In this document: positions 1-12,697 of the stretch, one piece after another
How positions within the stretch are numbered: the first letter of the stretch is position 1
Layout of the letters: the number at the start of each line of letters is the position of its first letter
NCBI GenBank assembly: GCA_029717555.1
Contig: JAMDHS010000001.1
Coordinates: 310,001-374,000 of the forward strand
DNA: 64,000 nt
Direction: 5' to 3'
Source of the DNA: Peribolospora baueri
Lineage: Eukaryota; Basidiomycota; Peribolosporomycetes; Peribolosporales; Peribolosporaceae
The notes under the pieces: model-generated
What the model was told of the DNA's origin: nothing
The model's input: only the letters and a program-made list of their open reading frames with translations
Database searches by the model: none
Made by a program: the position numbers and the translations under genes

Positions 1-7
1 CTGATCG

Positions 8-1096
8 ATGATGACCACCGAGCCCGCCTCGCCTCGTCCTAGTTTCCCGTCCATCCCTCCTCCTTCACTCAGACTGGCCATAGTTCTCCGACGACGTCCA
101 ACGAAACGAGACCTCGAACGCGACATGTCCGACTTGCACGACGCTCCCATGTCTGACGCTGGAGCGGGCCCGTCGGCGTCGGCGTCGCCGTCAGCGCCAA
201 ACGCGCCCGGGCCGACGGGCGCATCGGCTCTGTCGTCCGGCAGCGCGCCCCCGAACGTCGTCCAGGCGCCCACGCCGACGGCGGTAGGGACGACGAGTAG
301 GGGGGTGGGAGGTGCTCCCGTAGACGTCTCGACGCCTCCCACGTCCGAGAACGAGGCCGAGGCCGAGGACGAGGACGAGGACGAGGAAGACGATGACATG
401 CCGCCGGCGGAGAGGATGAATGAGGGTCGGGGTCTGGACGACGTGGAGGGCGGTTCGGACGTGGACATGCCGTCGGTGGAGGACGAGGCGATGAGAACCT
501 TGCGCGGAGGAACCTGGCCGGAGGGGACGGGTACGGAGACGGGGCGGCAGGGAGGGGGAAGGGGAGGGGGAGGGGGAGGGTCGGTCGTGTCTGGGCAGCG
601 TGACGGGCGGAAGGGGAGGAGTAGGCGTTATCGAGTGCACGGCGGCGGACGGGCGGAGGGACAGGGCGGACTGGATTGGGGTGGTGGTGCCGGTCTGATG
701 GAGAGGCGAGTGGAAGAGAAGGTAAGCAGGCGCGAAGGGCGCGAAGGGTCCAGCGAGGGTCGGCCAATTCTTACGGAATGTAATGGAAATGCGAAAAAGC
801 GAGCGGTCTGACACGTTTTTTCCCCACGTTTTCGGCTGTCCCAGCTGTTGGACGAAAAGATTCGGGAGCGCTACATCCAAGGTGAGACCTCGCTTCCGTC
901 GTTATTTCCTCCCATCCATCGCAGCTGGAGAGCGGCGATCGCATCTCCTCTCCTCGTTCATGCACCGTCGCGCGGCGGGAGGCTGATGTCGCCAACTCGC
1001 ACCGTTTGTTTGCGTCCCCGTCGTCGTGCAGAGATTGGCGACCCTTTCGACGAGCCGCCCACGACGGTGACGGTGACGTTGTCGTCGTCGTCGTGA
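8..1096 (+). CDS. acidic low-complexity protein, function unknown
   Basis: Three exons fit: 8-721, 845-881 and 1032-1096, joined in phase, giving about 271 aa. The start may instead be the ATG at 125, where the acidic part begins, and the true 5' end could lie outside the window. The N-terminal half is Ala/Ser/Pro-rich, followed by a Glu/Asp run (near 355-400), a Gly/Arg-rich stretch (540-680) and a short charged tail. The tail, reading LLDEKIRERYIQ then GDPFDEPP, is the only part that looks like folded or conserved sequence. I recognise no domain. The composition suggests a nuclear or RNA-associated disordered protein, which is inference only. A 24-base T run follows at 1114. The neighbour on the right is a convergent nucleoside hydrolase gene. 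Confidence 0.5.
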
Positions 1097-1113
1097 CGCG
1101 CGCAATCGCTACC

Positions 1114-1137
1114 TTTTTTTTTTTTTTTTTTTTTTTT
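1114..1137. repeat. poly-T run (24 nt)
   Basis: An uninterrupted T run lies between the 3' ends of two convergent genes. It is a simple repeat and may vary in length between reads. Confidence 0.9.
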
Positions 1138-1299
1138 CTTCCTTTCTACATCATCCTCCTCCAAACGACCCACGTCACGTCCGCAACCGTCTGCCTGCCG
1201 CATTCCATGTACCACTACAACATGCCGTGTATACCCACCGACAGACGTCCGACGTCTCTGTCGTCTATCCCATCTTCATCGCGTCCTTCCAGCGTCGCC

Positions 1300-2941
1300 T
1301 CAAGGCTGATGAGAGACCTTAAGATCGGCGAGGTCGACGACGTTGAAGAAGATATCCCAAAAGCGGGGGACCTGATGATCATCATCATGATGGAAAAGCA
1401 GGACGCGGATGATGGGGACCGAGAAACTGGGAAGAAAGCGCACCGCGCCGCCAGGTAGCCAGGTAGGACCGATAGGACTCACGTCGAGCTCCTCAGCGAC
1501 CCATACGTTCCTTCCTCCCGTGGCCCAACCAAGGTCACCTTTGGGATGGGTATAATCCCACAAGTCGACGACGGTGGCGCCCATCGTGAGGCCGTTGGCG
1601 CAGTCGACGTCTACGCGGTACCTCTTGCCGCGCAGCAGGGTCGGGTCGATGATGTAGGCCGCGGTGAGGGCGTCGTGGAGGGGCGGGCCGGAGGTGAAGT
1701 GGAAGGTGGAGGCGTAGGTGGAAGCGAAGTAGGTCATGGCAGTGGAGAGGACGGTGCGGAGGGTGGAGAGCGAGGGGGCGGAGTCGGAGACGGAAGGAGA
1801 AGGGCGCAAGAGACGGCGGTGGAGTTCGGGGGTGAAGATGGCGGTGTGGGTGACGTTGAGGCCGATCATGACCACAGGTACGGGGGCGGCGTATACGATC
1901 GACGCGGCTTCGGGGTCGACGAGGATGTTGAACTCTGCAAGGCGACGCGCACATGGAATGCGGCGCGGAGGTGATGGATAAGATCGATGGGGCGACGGAT
2001 GACGACGGCAAGGGATGGAGGAGGGTAAAAAGCAAAGTCGACCGGCGGGGCTCACCGGCGACGGGACTCCGATTGCCGACGCCGACGGCGCCGCCCATAG
2101 AAACGATCTCGCTGACGCCGTCCAACAACTCGGGGAACGTCTTGACGAAGAGGGCGATGTTGGTCAAGGGACCGGTGGCCAGGATGGTGACCTTTTGCGG
2201 TCGCTCGGACGGGGGCGGGTTGAAGTAGCGGGCGCGGATGGCGGAGGCGAGGCCGAGGATAGCGTGGGACGGGCCGGGGCCACCGGAGGCGGTCTGGGGA
2301 CACAGGCGGGCTTGGACGCCTGGCGAGTCGATGGGAGGCCTGAGAGGGGGTGTGCGAAGGAGACGAGGAGGGCGAGTGTGGAGACGATGTGAGCTCACGC
2401 GCTGACGCCATAGGCAGCCACACTCGGGCGATGCGAGCGAGAGGGGTCGCGAAGGAGGATTCGAGCGAAAGCCGTCTCGAAAGCCAGCCGTCTATCTGGC
2501 TATTTGTCTATCTATCTCACAGCCCCTCGACACCGCCCAAGCCGTCCTCGCCATGGATGCCGGCGTCTGTGCGACGAGGCTTGACGAGCGGGTCGTCGGC
2601 GCCTCTGAAGAGCGGCAAGACGTCCGGGGGAGGCGCTTGGAAGGCCTCGAGCAGGCGGGCGCAGTTGACGTGGGTGAGCGATTGCGGTGCGTTGCCGCCC
2701 ACCTGAAGTTCCAGAGGGGAGGGGAAAGGAAGACAGACGAGTGGGAGCGGTGAGCACAGTGCGGCGGGCGGGCGGAGAGCGAGGACAAGCGGGCGGACGG
2801 ACGGCTCACCGAGCTGACGCCGACCAGTTCAATGGCGGGAGTGTGGAGGGCGAGGGCGAGGCAGACGGCATCGTCGTGGCCGGGGTCCATGTCGAGCCAG
2901 CATGGCTTGGGGGTGGGCGTGGCTGTCGTCGGGGCGGACAT
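1300..2941 (-). CDS. inosine-uridine type nucleoside hydrolase
   Basis: This gene encodes an IUNH-family nucleoside hydrolase, which cleaves ribonucleosides to base plus ribose in purine/pyrimidine salvage (compare yeast Urh1). The first exon (2941-2810) holds the Ca-binding signature DMDPGHDDA near residue 18. Exon 2 (2702-2521) gives GGNAPQ and HGEDGLGG. A later exon ending at 2056 holds VTILATGPLTNIAL and MGGAVG, and exon 1934-1483 starts with the family motif EFNILVDPEAA and contains the HDALTAAY active-site segment. The last exon (1371-1300) begins VPRFWDIF after a GTGAGT-CAG intron (1482-1372). The boundaries between 2520 and about 2300 are not resolved. All signature residues look present, so the enzyme is probably active. 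It is divergent from the kinase gene at 3605. Confidence 0.85.
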
Positions 2942-3604
2942 GGGAGAGCAAGACAGAGAGCGGGTATGGAGGGAGACGGCGACCTCGTGCGAGCCGGCTC
3001 GGAGGAGGACAGCGCGGAGCCAAAGCGGTGACGTCGACGGACGCTCGACGGACGCTCGACGCGCAGGTCGGCGACGTGCCCATCGCCGTCGGTCATCTTA
3101 TCTTATCTTCGTCTTCGTCTTCGTCGTCTTCGTCGTCGTGCTCGTCGACATCTTCAACGCCTGTGTCGCTGTTCCAACTCGTCTCCTTCTCCCTCTCCCT
3201 CCCTCTTTCCCAGCAGACGGCCGCTCGGCTTGTTTCGCTTCCTGCTGCGCGCAACGCGTCTATCGCCAACTCGACCGATGCCTGGCCGGTGCGAATGCAG
3301 GTATGTGAGAAGAAAAGGTGGATGGGACTCGTCACCTTGGTCATGCCCACCCGCGTCGTCGTCCCGGCCAGAGGCGAGCGCTGTGGCGAAGGAAGACGAC
3401 GGCCCCGTGGACTCCACGTGGAGGTCAACCGACTGACGTCATCGACGTCGCACGACCGACCGAGGGACCGACGACCGCGTTCGCCTCGTCCAGGGCGAGG
3501 AACGAGGATGAGGGCGAGCGTGTCTCTGTCTGTACCGTGTCTTCTTCGTCTTTGTCTTTGTCTTCCTCTTCCTCTTCCTCTTCGTCGCCACCACCGCCGC
3601 CACC
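2942..3604. other. divergent intergenic region, nucleoside hydrolase / kinase
   Basis: About 660 bp separate the two divergent start codons. The stretch holds simple CTT/CGT-rich tracts (near 3110-3150 and 3540-3590) and no supportable gene. It presumably contains both promoters. Confidence 0.5.
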
Positions 3605-6120
3605 ATGCTTCGGCCCCCTCGCCCTCCCTCCTCCCAACCACGACCCGACCGTTCCAACGATGGCATCCCTGGCCTCGCCCTTGACACCTCCCACCATGCC
3701 CTCCCCTCGCTCGACAGCGCCAAACGCAGCAAGAACGACATCTTCGGCCAGAACTGGAGCGCCACCGCACCCAACGTTGCCCTCCTACGTCCCTCGCCCC
3801 CCTCTTCCATCGTTGTCACCACCCCCGCGCCACCCTCGATCACCGTCCCCGTCATCCGCACCGACGTCCCTGGCCAAGACGGCGACGGCGGACCCAGGGC
3901 CTCCCTCTCCAGTGCCAGCGGCCACGGCAGGGTGACCAGGGAGAGCTTGGGCGTCGCCACCACCACCGCCGCCGCCACGGCTGGCAGACCGCTGGTTGAG
4001 CACAGCGCCACTCCCACCTACGCCACCTTCCATTCCCTCCCCTCCCCTTCGCCTTCCGCCACCTCCCCTCCACCTAGCCTCCGCAGCGCCGGCGACGCCA
4101 ACGCCCACGCCCGCACAACCAGCCTCGCAGCCCCCTCCACACCCTCCCCAGCCCATGCGGAACCCAACCTGCGCCTTTTTCTCTCCCCCTCTTACCTTCT
4201 CGGCACCGGCCGCAACTCCGAGGTGTTCCTCGCCTCCGTGCGCGCGGCAAGCGCCCCGTGGGCAGGCTGGGAGTTGTGCGCCGTCAAGCGCGTTCATGCG
4301 GATCACGAGAGTCAGCGCGTGGGCCTCGCCGAGGCGTTTGCGTTGAGGAAGCTCGGCGCCGCTCGACCTGTGGACGGCAGCGGCAGCGACGACGGCGGCC
4401 ATCCGAACATTGTTCGCCTCCTCACCGTCAAGGACGAGGTGGAGGTGCGTGCGTCGCTCAGGGCCGTCTCGGACCGTCTTGCAGGCGCCAGTGGCGCTGG
4501 CCTTGATCAGGAGACTGTATTGGCCGTTTCCTCGCGAGAGGAGGCCCTTTGCCGACGGTCTCATGACCACCAGCGCTCGTTGGGCTTTGGTCGCCCGCTT
4601 TCAACGCCCTCTGCCAGCGACCTCGCGGACCAGGAACAAGTGCAATCTCCCCTCCCTCGTTCCGTCTCCCTCACCGCCCTCTCTCGCTTTCAAGCCCATC
4701 CTCGTCACACCCAAGTCGCCTCCGTTGTTGGCGCGTCTCCGGCCTCCCCTACTCCCGTTTCCATTTCTGTCTCCATCCCAAGAGACCCGCCAAGACTGCT
4801 TCTCCTCTTCGAGCTCCTCTCCTCCAGCGCACACTCTTTCGTCACCAGGCGCGCCGAAGAGGTGGACCGGACGCTCTTCTTCCGATGGGCTAGGCAGCTC
4901 GCGAGCGCCTTGGCCTGGTGTCACGAAAGGGGTTGGGCCCATTGCGACGTCAAGCCTGAGAACATGCTCGTCAGTCCCCGCTTCGGCTCGCCCGTCGTCG
5001 CATCCAAGTCTGCTTCCGGGACCCGTTAGAGCTGACTTTGTCCATTTTGCTATTCCTTTTCCTCCTATAGCTCACCGACGCCCTCGACGTCAAGCTATGC
5101 GACTTCAACTCGGCCATCTTGATCCCCTCGCCTCCTCATCCGCCCCCTACCGACGGCCTCGGTCTAGGGACGCCAACCTACTCCGCCCCAGAGCTCTCCC
5201 ACCCCCCGCCATCCCCCTTCGGGTTTCCCGCCGACGTCTTCTCCATCGCCGCGTCGTGGTGGTTTCTTCTTACCGCAAGAGAGCCCTTTCGACGCGTTCG
5301 CAGCGCCGTCGAGCTTCGTCACCGCAAGGAAACCTTTTGGGAGTGGAACGAGGCGGAACAGATGGAGAGGATGGAGAGCGAGATGGAGTGTGATCGCCAT
5401 CGTGGCCGAACCGTCCATCTCGGTCGCGGTCGCGGTCCAGTGCCTGCGCCTGCGCCTGCGCCCGCGCCATTTGCCGCATCGTTCAACGACCGGTCGAATA
5501 CGTCCATGTCCACGACGCGCAGCGCTCGCGACAGCAGCGCCGAGTCCGTCGCCTCCCCCGGCTCTACGGCGGCGTCCGCGGCGGCGGCGGCGACGCTGAT
5601 GGGTGGACGCAAACCAACGCTGGCCACGCTCACCACCCTCGTCGGCCCCAAGGCGGCGCAGGAGATCGTGGCAGCTCGAGGGACGGAGGGGTACGACTCG
5701 ATGCCAGCCTCGCCCTCGCCGGCCCATGTCGGAGTCAGAACAAGGACAACAACGACGACGGCGATGACGCACGCTCGCATGCCGTCTTCGGAACTCTCGC
5801 CTTTGCTCTTGTCCCCGTACCGTCCACATACACCTTCCTTGCTCACCTCGTCGTCAGCATCCGTCTCCAGCGCCGACGAGGACGGCGAAGCGCCGTGCGA
5901 GCAAAGAAGTCGCGCCGCCCTTGCGGACGTGCCCGAGCACGACCACGAGCACGAGCACGACCTCCACCTCCCTTACCCCGACGGCTCGCCCGCCATGTCG
6001 TTCCTCGGTGGCGGGCGCGTCCCGGACGAGCTCCGCCAGCTTATGAAGCGCATGCTCGCGCTGAGGCCCTCGGATCGCCCGACGTCGAAAGACGTCCTGA
6101 CCGTGCTGGACGAACTCTAA
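3605..6120 (+). CDS. atypical serine/threonine protein kinase with DFN motif
   Basis: Two exons, 3605-4969 and 5071-6120, join in phase to 804 aa. Residues 1-185 are Ser/Pro-rich and disordered. The kinase fold starts near residue 195: a degenerate glycine loop (LLGTGRNSEVF), the VAIK-type lysine in CAVKRV (about 225), a long insert, then the catalytic loop HCDVKPEN (about 446-453). Exon 2 gives CDFNSA, the DFG position with Asn for Gly (Asp about 466), and GTPTYSAPE (about 488). A second long low-complexity insert follows, and a C-lobe end with ALRPSDRPT closes the domain. The Lys, the HxD Asp, the Asn and the metal-binding Asp are all present, so activity is plausible. Large inserts and the DFN set it apart from mainstream families. 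I cannot name an orthologue. Confidence 0.85.
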
Positions 6121-6518
6121 GCCTTTTCTTTTCCACCCTTTTCTCTTTCTTTCTCTTCTCTTCTCTCGTCTCTCTCTTTCTCTCCTCTCGTCTCTCTATT
6201 TCTCTCTTCTCCCATCTCCTTCCAGTCTCGTCTCTTCCCTTCCCGCCTCGCTCGGTTTCGCCTCCGTTCTACAAGTGTATCCTTAAGGACCTTTCGCACA
6301 TCGATCCCCTTGTACGCCTTCGGTCGGAAATGCGTTACCCCCCCCCCCCCCAAACACCCACATGTAATTTTCCGCGTCACGCCGTGTACGTTAGCGCTGA
6401 GCGGAGCGTTTCGCTCGCTCGCTCCCATCTATCGGGTAGATTGCAATCCGCACATCACAGCACAACCTGACCTTTTTTGCTTCGCCGTTTCGTAAACCGC
6501 CGACGCGCGCTCGCTCGC
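6121..6518. other. convergent 3' intergenic region
   Basis: The kinase (+) and BMT5-like (-) genes converge here. The stretch holds a TCTTT/CTCTC-rich tract (6121-6240) and a run of C near 6340. No gene is seen. Confidence 0.5.
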
Positions 6519-7975
6519 TCAAACGTCGTCGCCTCGGCCGCGATCGACGATGGCAAACTCCCACGTCCTGCACTCCCCGCCGGCGGCGGCATTGGTGCGC
6601 TCGTCGTCGCCTGCCCCGTCTGCGCCTGCGCCGCGCAGGATCTCCTCGTTCTCCGCCTTGCTCAGCCCCTCCTCGAAGCCGATCGTCCGGCGGTGCGCGT
6701 AGCCGGGGTACAGACGCGGATGAAACTCGAACGAGCGCAGCTGGGCGTACCGACGAGGGTGGAGTACTTCTTTCGCGGCCGGTCTGGAAGACACCGACTT
6801 GGATTTGGGTTTTGACTTGGAGGAAGAAGAAGGGAGCGACGGCGCAGCGGACAGAATGGCTGGTGCGACGGAGGGACCGCGTTTGGCGAGCAGGGGCACA
6901 TCCCACAACGTGTACGGAGCCGAGTTGCGCACGGTGACCAGCACCCGGCCTAAGCAATTTGGAGGGACGAAGGGCTTGAGCGTCGTCGCTTGCCGAGTAC
7001 CGTATCCGTCCTCTTCTCCCCCTTCTCCGCCATCGTCCTTTGTTGAGCCACGATGCTCCTCCAAGGCCGTTCCGTCTCCAGAGTCCCAATCCGCCTCATC
7101 CGGTTCCGCCTCGCCCACGTCCTCCCCGTTCCCCGCCTCATCCTCCGAGTCCACTTCCGCCGCCTTGCGCTTCCGCTTGCTGCCCCTCCTTTCTCCCGCC
7201 AAGTGCGCGAGCGTGCTCGCAGCGTACGACGGCGGAGGTCCCTCGGTGAGGAAAGGGGCGACGGAGGAGAAGAAGCGGAGGAGCAGCAACTGGTTCGTCA
7301 AGATGTTCCGGTTCTGGTCCTTCAACCCGGCGCCCGCGTGAGGAAAGTTGAACGCCACGACGCTGAACCTCTTGCCGCCCAGATCCTTGCACTTGTCCAG
7401 CGCGCCCGCATCAACGCCAAAGAGGACCGTCGCTCCTCGTCGTCGGACCTCGGACACGATCCGCTGCGCGTCGGGGTACTTGTAGTAGCACGTCTCTTCG
7501 TCGTCGAGCGCTGTCGCAACCACTAGAGACGCTGATGACGGAGGGAGTCGATGAGTGAGAAGTGCCAGTGTAAACGAAAAGTTCCCTGTAAGACGGAAGC
7601 GATGAGGACGGCGTTGAGGAAAGGGAAAGGAAAACGGTGAGACATGGCATCACCAACGGCCGACCAAGCCCTTCCGAGGAACAAAATAGGACACTCGCCT
7701 TCGCCGACGAGCAAAATCGTGTCGTCCTTTCCAAATGGCATGGTCAGCTTCTCTTTTCCCTTCCCCTTCCCTTTCACGCCAGCACCGAGCTTTCCCTTGG
7801 CGCTGCCGCCGCCGCTCTCCTTCGCCTCGCCCTTCGCTTTCTTTCCTCCCTCCTGAGCAGCCCCGACGGACGCGGCCTTGCGCTCCTCAGCCTGCAATCG
7901 AGCGCGCGCTCGTTCCTTCTGAGCCTGTAGCTTGTGGTGCGAGCCCAAGGCCGCCTTGAGGTTTTTTTTGGCCAT
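6519..7975 (-). CDS. BMT5: 25S rRNA (uridine-N3)-methyltransferase, BMT5-like
   Basis: Exons 7975-7699 and 7585-6519 join in phase to 447 aa. The N-terminus is basic and Lys-rich (MAKKNLKAALGSHHKLQ), typical of nucleolar proteins. It is followed by the SAM-binding LVGEGNFSF motif that marks the DUF2431/BMT5 Rossmann fold, which spans the intron. Downstream, VVATALDDEE and FNFPHAG are further family signatures. The known yeast member makes m3U in 25S rRNA. A long acidic insert occurs in the middle, and the C-terminal part HPRRYAQLRSFEFHPRLYPG fits the family. The intron uses a GC donor (7698, GCGAGT), forced by the conserved GEGNFSF reading. The assignment is firm; the exact target uridine is inferred. 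Confidence 0.9.
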
Positions 7976-8311
7976 GATGGGTCGTCACCGCGAGCATGTG
8001 GACGAACAACGTTCCAGCGACCGACTGGCTCGCCGGGACGATCTTCGATCTCCCCCAAAGACTGCGGCATTCAACACCGACGACGTCTTTCTTCGCCGCC
8101 CATTTACTTCGCCAATCCGCCCGTCGTAACCGTACGGTCAAGAATCTATGTATTTGTATATTAACGGAGGAAGTCTACGTTCGTGCGATTCAAGTGTAAG
8201 AATGATACAATAGATGAAACGGGAATTGTAGCAACAGAGCGCTGTCTGGCTCGACGGCGAAACCCGTCACGCCGACTCTCTCTAGCCTCGGGCCGCCGCC
8301 GCGTTCGCCGC
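7976..8311. other. intergenic region, BMT5-like promoter side
   Basis: About 340 bp lie between the Fun30 stop and the BMT5-like start, both genes being on the minus strand. No gene or clear site is seen. Confidence 0.4.
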
Positions 8312-11300
8312 CTAGTCGGCCATGTCCTTTGCCCAACGCTCTCTGAGCTTGCGCGTGAGCGTCTCCCTAGCCATGGCCTCAATTTTGGTCTCCTTATCGT
8401 CCTGTAAATCTTCCTCGCCCGCCACCTGCTCCGCCAGCTCGAGCTTGCGATCGCCGAGGGACAACACGTCCTCGTCGATGCTGTCCCTGCAGATGAGCTT
8501 GATCACCTCCACGTTCTTCGTCTGTCCAATTCGGTAGCTCCGGTCGGCCGCTTGTTTGTCCTGTGGGACGGGTGGGAAGACAATACTCAGCTGACCTGAG
8601 CACTCTCGCAACGACCGTAGGCGTGATGGCGACGGACTCACATTGTGCGGGTTGAAATCGAGGTCGTAGAAGATGACGACGTTTGCCGTGATCAAGTTGA
8701 TGCCGAGACCGCCTGCGAATGGAAGAAGCATGGTGAGGTCAGGGTCGGAAACGACTGCCAGGAGTACAAAAAAAAATACGGCGCTCCTTCCTGAACTCAC
8801 CGGCCTTGGTCGAGAGGAGCATCACATCGATACTCTCGTCCTCGGTGAACTCGTCGATCATCGCTTGTCGCTCCTCGACCGGCGTCTGACCGGTGAGCAA
8901 GCGATACTGGACGCCCATGTGACGGAGCGCCTCCTGGAGGATATGAAGGAGTTGGACAAACTGGGAAAAAATGAGGATGCGGTCTCCGCGTTGTCGCATC
9001 TCGGGTATGAGCCGCTGGAGAGCTTGCACTTTGGCGGACTGCAAGTACACTTCGTCCGACAGGGCGTGTCGTCGAGTGGACTGGGCGGACGACGTTTCGG
9101 TAAGAAAGTACGATGGCTTAGCGGCAAGGACGAACCGATGAATAATTCCGAACACCAGACCTGGGGCCGCGATTGCGCTTACCGGGTATCTTGCGGCAAA
9201 AGCGTTGAGCTCAGCGTCGGTCATTACGCCCATGTCTTCCATCACCAAATCTAGATTACGATCGGCAAACTCGGGTTCCCTCAAGCAATCCCTAGCCAGC
9301 GCGGCAACTTTTTCGTCGTTAAAATGCCGGCGGAAGAGCATCGGATGGGCAGCCGCCTTGCGGAGGTCCATGACGATGTTAGCACTCGAGCCTGAAACGT
9401 CCTTCGGCTCTTTCGACGGACGACCCTGACCCTTGCCGGCCTTTTCGCCGATGGGCGTGGACTCGCGACTAGAGCCCGTCGTCCCGTCCACGATGACTTT
9501 CTTGGACCTTGCGACAGTCTCCGCGTAAATCTCCTTCTGCTCGGCCGTCATCTCGCAATACTCGACACGTTCCGTCTTCGCGGGAAGGTCTTTCAAGACC
9601 TGATGTCGATAGTAGAGAGCACCATGCGGTCAGTTTGCGCCCGGTGCGAAGGTCAGATCGTCACAAAAGACATGATCTCGTAACCCACCTGATCCTTCCG
9701 GCGTCGAAGAACGAAGGGCTCCATCATCTTCTTGGCTCGATCGATCCTCCTCCGGCCCAGAGCGTTGTTGTGAGCGTCGGGTTTGGCCTGTCGAAGAAAA
9801 ACACGAAGGAGAAAAGGCCAGACTCCGATCAGCATCGTTGCGAGCGAGAGGGCTAGAAGACTGAAATCCATTGGCGAGAGAAGGAACGGACCTTGAAGAT
9901 CGTCCGCAGAGCCTCGTCCGCGCTCTCGAAGTAGTCAGGCAATATGAACTTGAGGAGGGACTGGATGACGAAGCAAACCAACGTACGCTTCACGTCAATG
10001 GAGACACACCGCGAGCGACCACCACTTCTCCGGTAGAAAAGAAAGAAGAAGAATTGAGCCAACGCACGATGAGCTCTTGAAGGTTGTTCTGCAAAGGCGT
10101 GCCGGTGAGGAGCAAGCGCCATTTGGGACGAATACCGACAAGGTGTTCGTACGCTTTGGACTGACTGTTCTTGAGCTTGTGGCCTTCATCGTACACCGCC
10201 ACCTGCATGCGCAATGGGCCGCGCCCTGAAGGGTCAGCTGGCGAACGGGATCGAGTAGGGGCATGAACTAAGCAAGAAGCCGGGGAAGACTCACGTTAAA
10301 CCTCGCCTTACGAAGGAACAGTCGGTCCTCCTTGCTCCCGCTCGCGAGGTTGTACGTCGTGACGATGACATCGACATCTGCCAAGTTGTCCATCAGGTAA
10401 TAGCGAAGGTCGGTGCGCTGCTTCTGGGAGCCATAATAGCTTTCGACGGCCAGATCGGGAGAGAAACGCCGGAACTCGCGCAGCCAGTTCTCCAGCGTGG
10501 ACGACGGAACAATAACCAGGTGCGGCGCTTTGACGCCGATCGCTTTGAGGTGGGTCAGGAAGGAGATCACCTGTGCCGTCTTTCCAAGCCCTGGAGGAGA
10601 TGCGCGCGTCCCATCCCGTTCGTCAGCCTCGTTGGAGTCGGGGTCGGACGTTAGGATGTGGGACGGACTTACCCATTTCGTCGGCCAGGATGCAGCTCAG
10701 GCCCTTGCTGAACATGACGTTGAGCCAGTTGACGCCGATGAGCTGATACTCTTTGAGGGTGATGTCTGGGCTCAGCCCGGCGGGTTGGCTTTCGAGGTAA
10801 TTGTCTGTCGTGATCTTGTTCTGCTTTTGAGGTGAGACGGAGGCGAGATGCATGCCGGCATCGCTATCGTCATCAACGTTCACAGCTCCTCGAGACTTGC
10901 TCTTAGCGGCCACGTTGCTGTCGCCCTCGTCGACCCACGACCTGAATATTGCAGTGAGCTCGCGACCGACCTCTTCGCATTTTCGAAGAACGCCGTCGAC
11001 CGTGTAGTAACCCTGGAGAAAGTGCAAGCGCCGTTACGCCGATAAGTGCGAGACGTTCGATCCCCATCTGTCTGGGCTCGATGCGACTCACCGCTGCCAG
11101 GTCGACCGAGTTATCAAAAATCCTGTCTGAAATGCCTCTGTTCTTCTTATCGCTCAGCTTGCTGCGAAGATCCTCCACAGACATGAAAGGCCTCAAAGAG
11201 ACGATGAGCTTGGCTTGTTCAGGTTTGCAGCCTGAAAGGGAAGAGTGCGCGAATCAGACAACGACGTCGGCGACGAGCGCTCAAAGACATGCAAAACCGC

Positions 11301-12697
11301 CTTCTCACCGGACACATCGATGAGCGCCTGCTCGTCGTTGGACTGGAACCATTTCAGTGCCGCCGCCTCATCTCGCTCCGTTTTGCCGTCCTCGGAACCG
11401 TACGATTCGCCGTCCGAGGACACTCCTTCCTCGGATTCCGAAGCGTACTTCGCCGGTCGTTTAGATGTTTCAGCCTATGTGGGTAGAATGGACTCGTCAG
11501 TCTTGGCAGGGGCGGTGGACCCGTGATGGAAGACCTGAGGCGCGGTGAGAGGCGACGCACCCTTGGCCCCCGGGCGAGCACGCCCCTTTTCCGTGGTGGC
11601 GCTACAGGAGGTGGAGCTGTCGATTTTGCGACAGCCAATCCGGCGTCTTCCAGCAGGATCTGACTGGCCTTGTGGACGTCGCTCGCGCACGCTTCGAGCG
11701 CATGGCGAACCTGATCGGGCCCACGATCGGGGAAGCATTTGCAGAGCCTCTCCAGGTCGTCATTGGAGAACTTGGGAGCGGCGGGAGATTGGGGAGAAGT
11801 GGTGAGGTCGAAGACCTTTTTCGAGTGCGGAGACGTGACGGGCGTTTTCGCCTGTTTGGGGGGTGTCTCGGGGCTCAAAGGCGCTCTCCTCGCGCGTACG
11901 AGACGGCGCGTCTTGCCCGCTTTGGGTGGCCCGTGGGAGAGCTCTACGTCGCTCTCGCCCTCGGCGTCGTTATCGTCGTCGCCATCGGAAACGACGTGCA
12001 CCGTGGCGATCGCTTCGCCGAAAGCAGGGAGACTGTCTTGGCTCGTGCTCGCGCGCGACGAAGCCGACTTGTCGGTCCCTTTGAAGCGGAAGCGTTCGAG
12101 ATCGAGATGATTTTGGCTGGCCGACGCGCCCGCCGAGCTCTGGTCTGAAACTTTGAATTTTTTCCGCGCAGGCAAGCCAGAAGGCTGGACGCTGTCGTCG
12201 CCGCTGGCGGGAGAGGAGCGGCGAGACGGCGGGTGGGAGCTCTCGCTGCTGTAGCGAGACAGCAGTGAGGTGTGCCTATGCTCCCTCCGGCTGGAGGCCG
12301 ATTTGCTGCCCATCAGCACGTCGTCCTTCATCGAGCGATCGAACTTGTCCGCCAGGCCCGTCGACGCCTTGCCGCTATCTGCGTTACTGCCGGTCAAAGA
12401 GGCCATGGCGCGACCGTTCGCAGCGGCGCTGCTCTTTCTCTGAGGCTTCGCTAGCGGCGATGGAGGAAGAGAGCCTTGCCGGGGAGGGGAGACGGGCGCG
12501 GAGGGACTGGAGTCGAAGGCGAACACGCGAGGCTCGGCTCTGCGCTGAGAATCGCGGGAGCCGGTCGCAGGCGATCTGGATCTGGACGGAGAGAGGTGGG
12601 CAAACCCGTTGAGGTTGGAGTGAGACGAGCGATGACGAGCGGGGGACGAGGAAGCGTCTTGTATGGGATCGGAGGTGTCTGAGGGCAAGGTGGGCAT
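8312..12697 (-). CDS. FUN30: SNF2-family chromatin remodeler, Fun30/SMARCAD1 type
   Basis: This is a multi-exon gene (about a dozen exons). The N-terminal exon (from the ATG at 12697) is disordered, Ser/Pro-rich, and then carries a CUE-like ubiquitin-binding segment ([20 protein letters not shown]). Next comes an acidic linker, then the SNF2 ATPase: [19 protein letters not shown] (Walker A region, interrupted by an intron), [20 protein letters not shown] (Walker B, DEGH as in Fun30), [18 protein letters not shown]. The helicase C lobe shows [41 protein letters not shown] plus DEGH ATPase is the Fun30/SMARCAD1 layout. The known role is nucleosome remodelling in heterochromatin maintenance and DNA end resection. 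It shares a 337-bp divergent promoter with the cysteine synthase gene. Confidence 0.92.
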
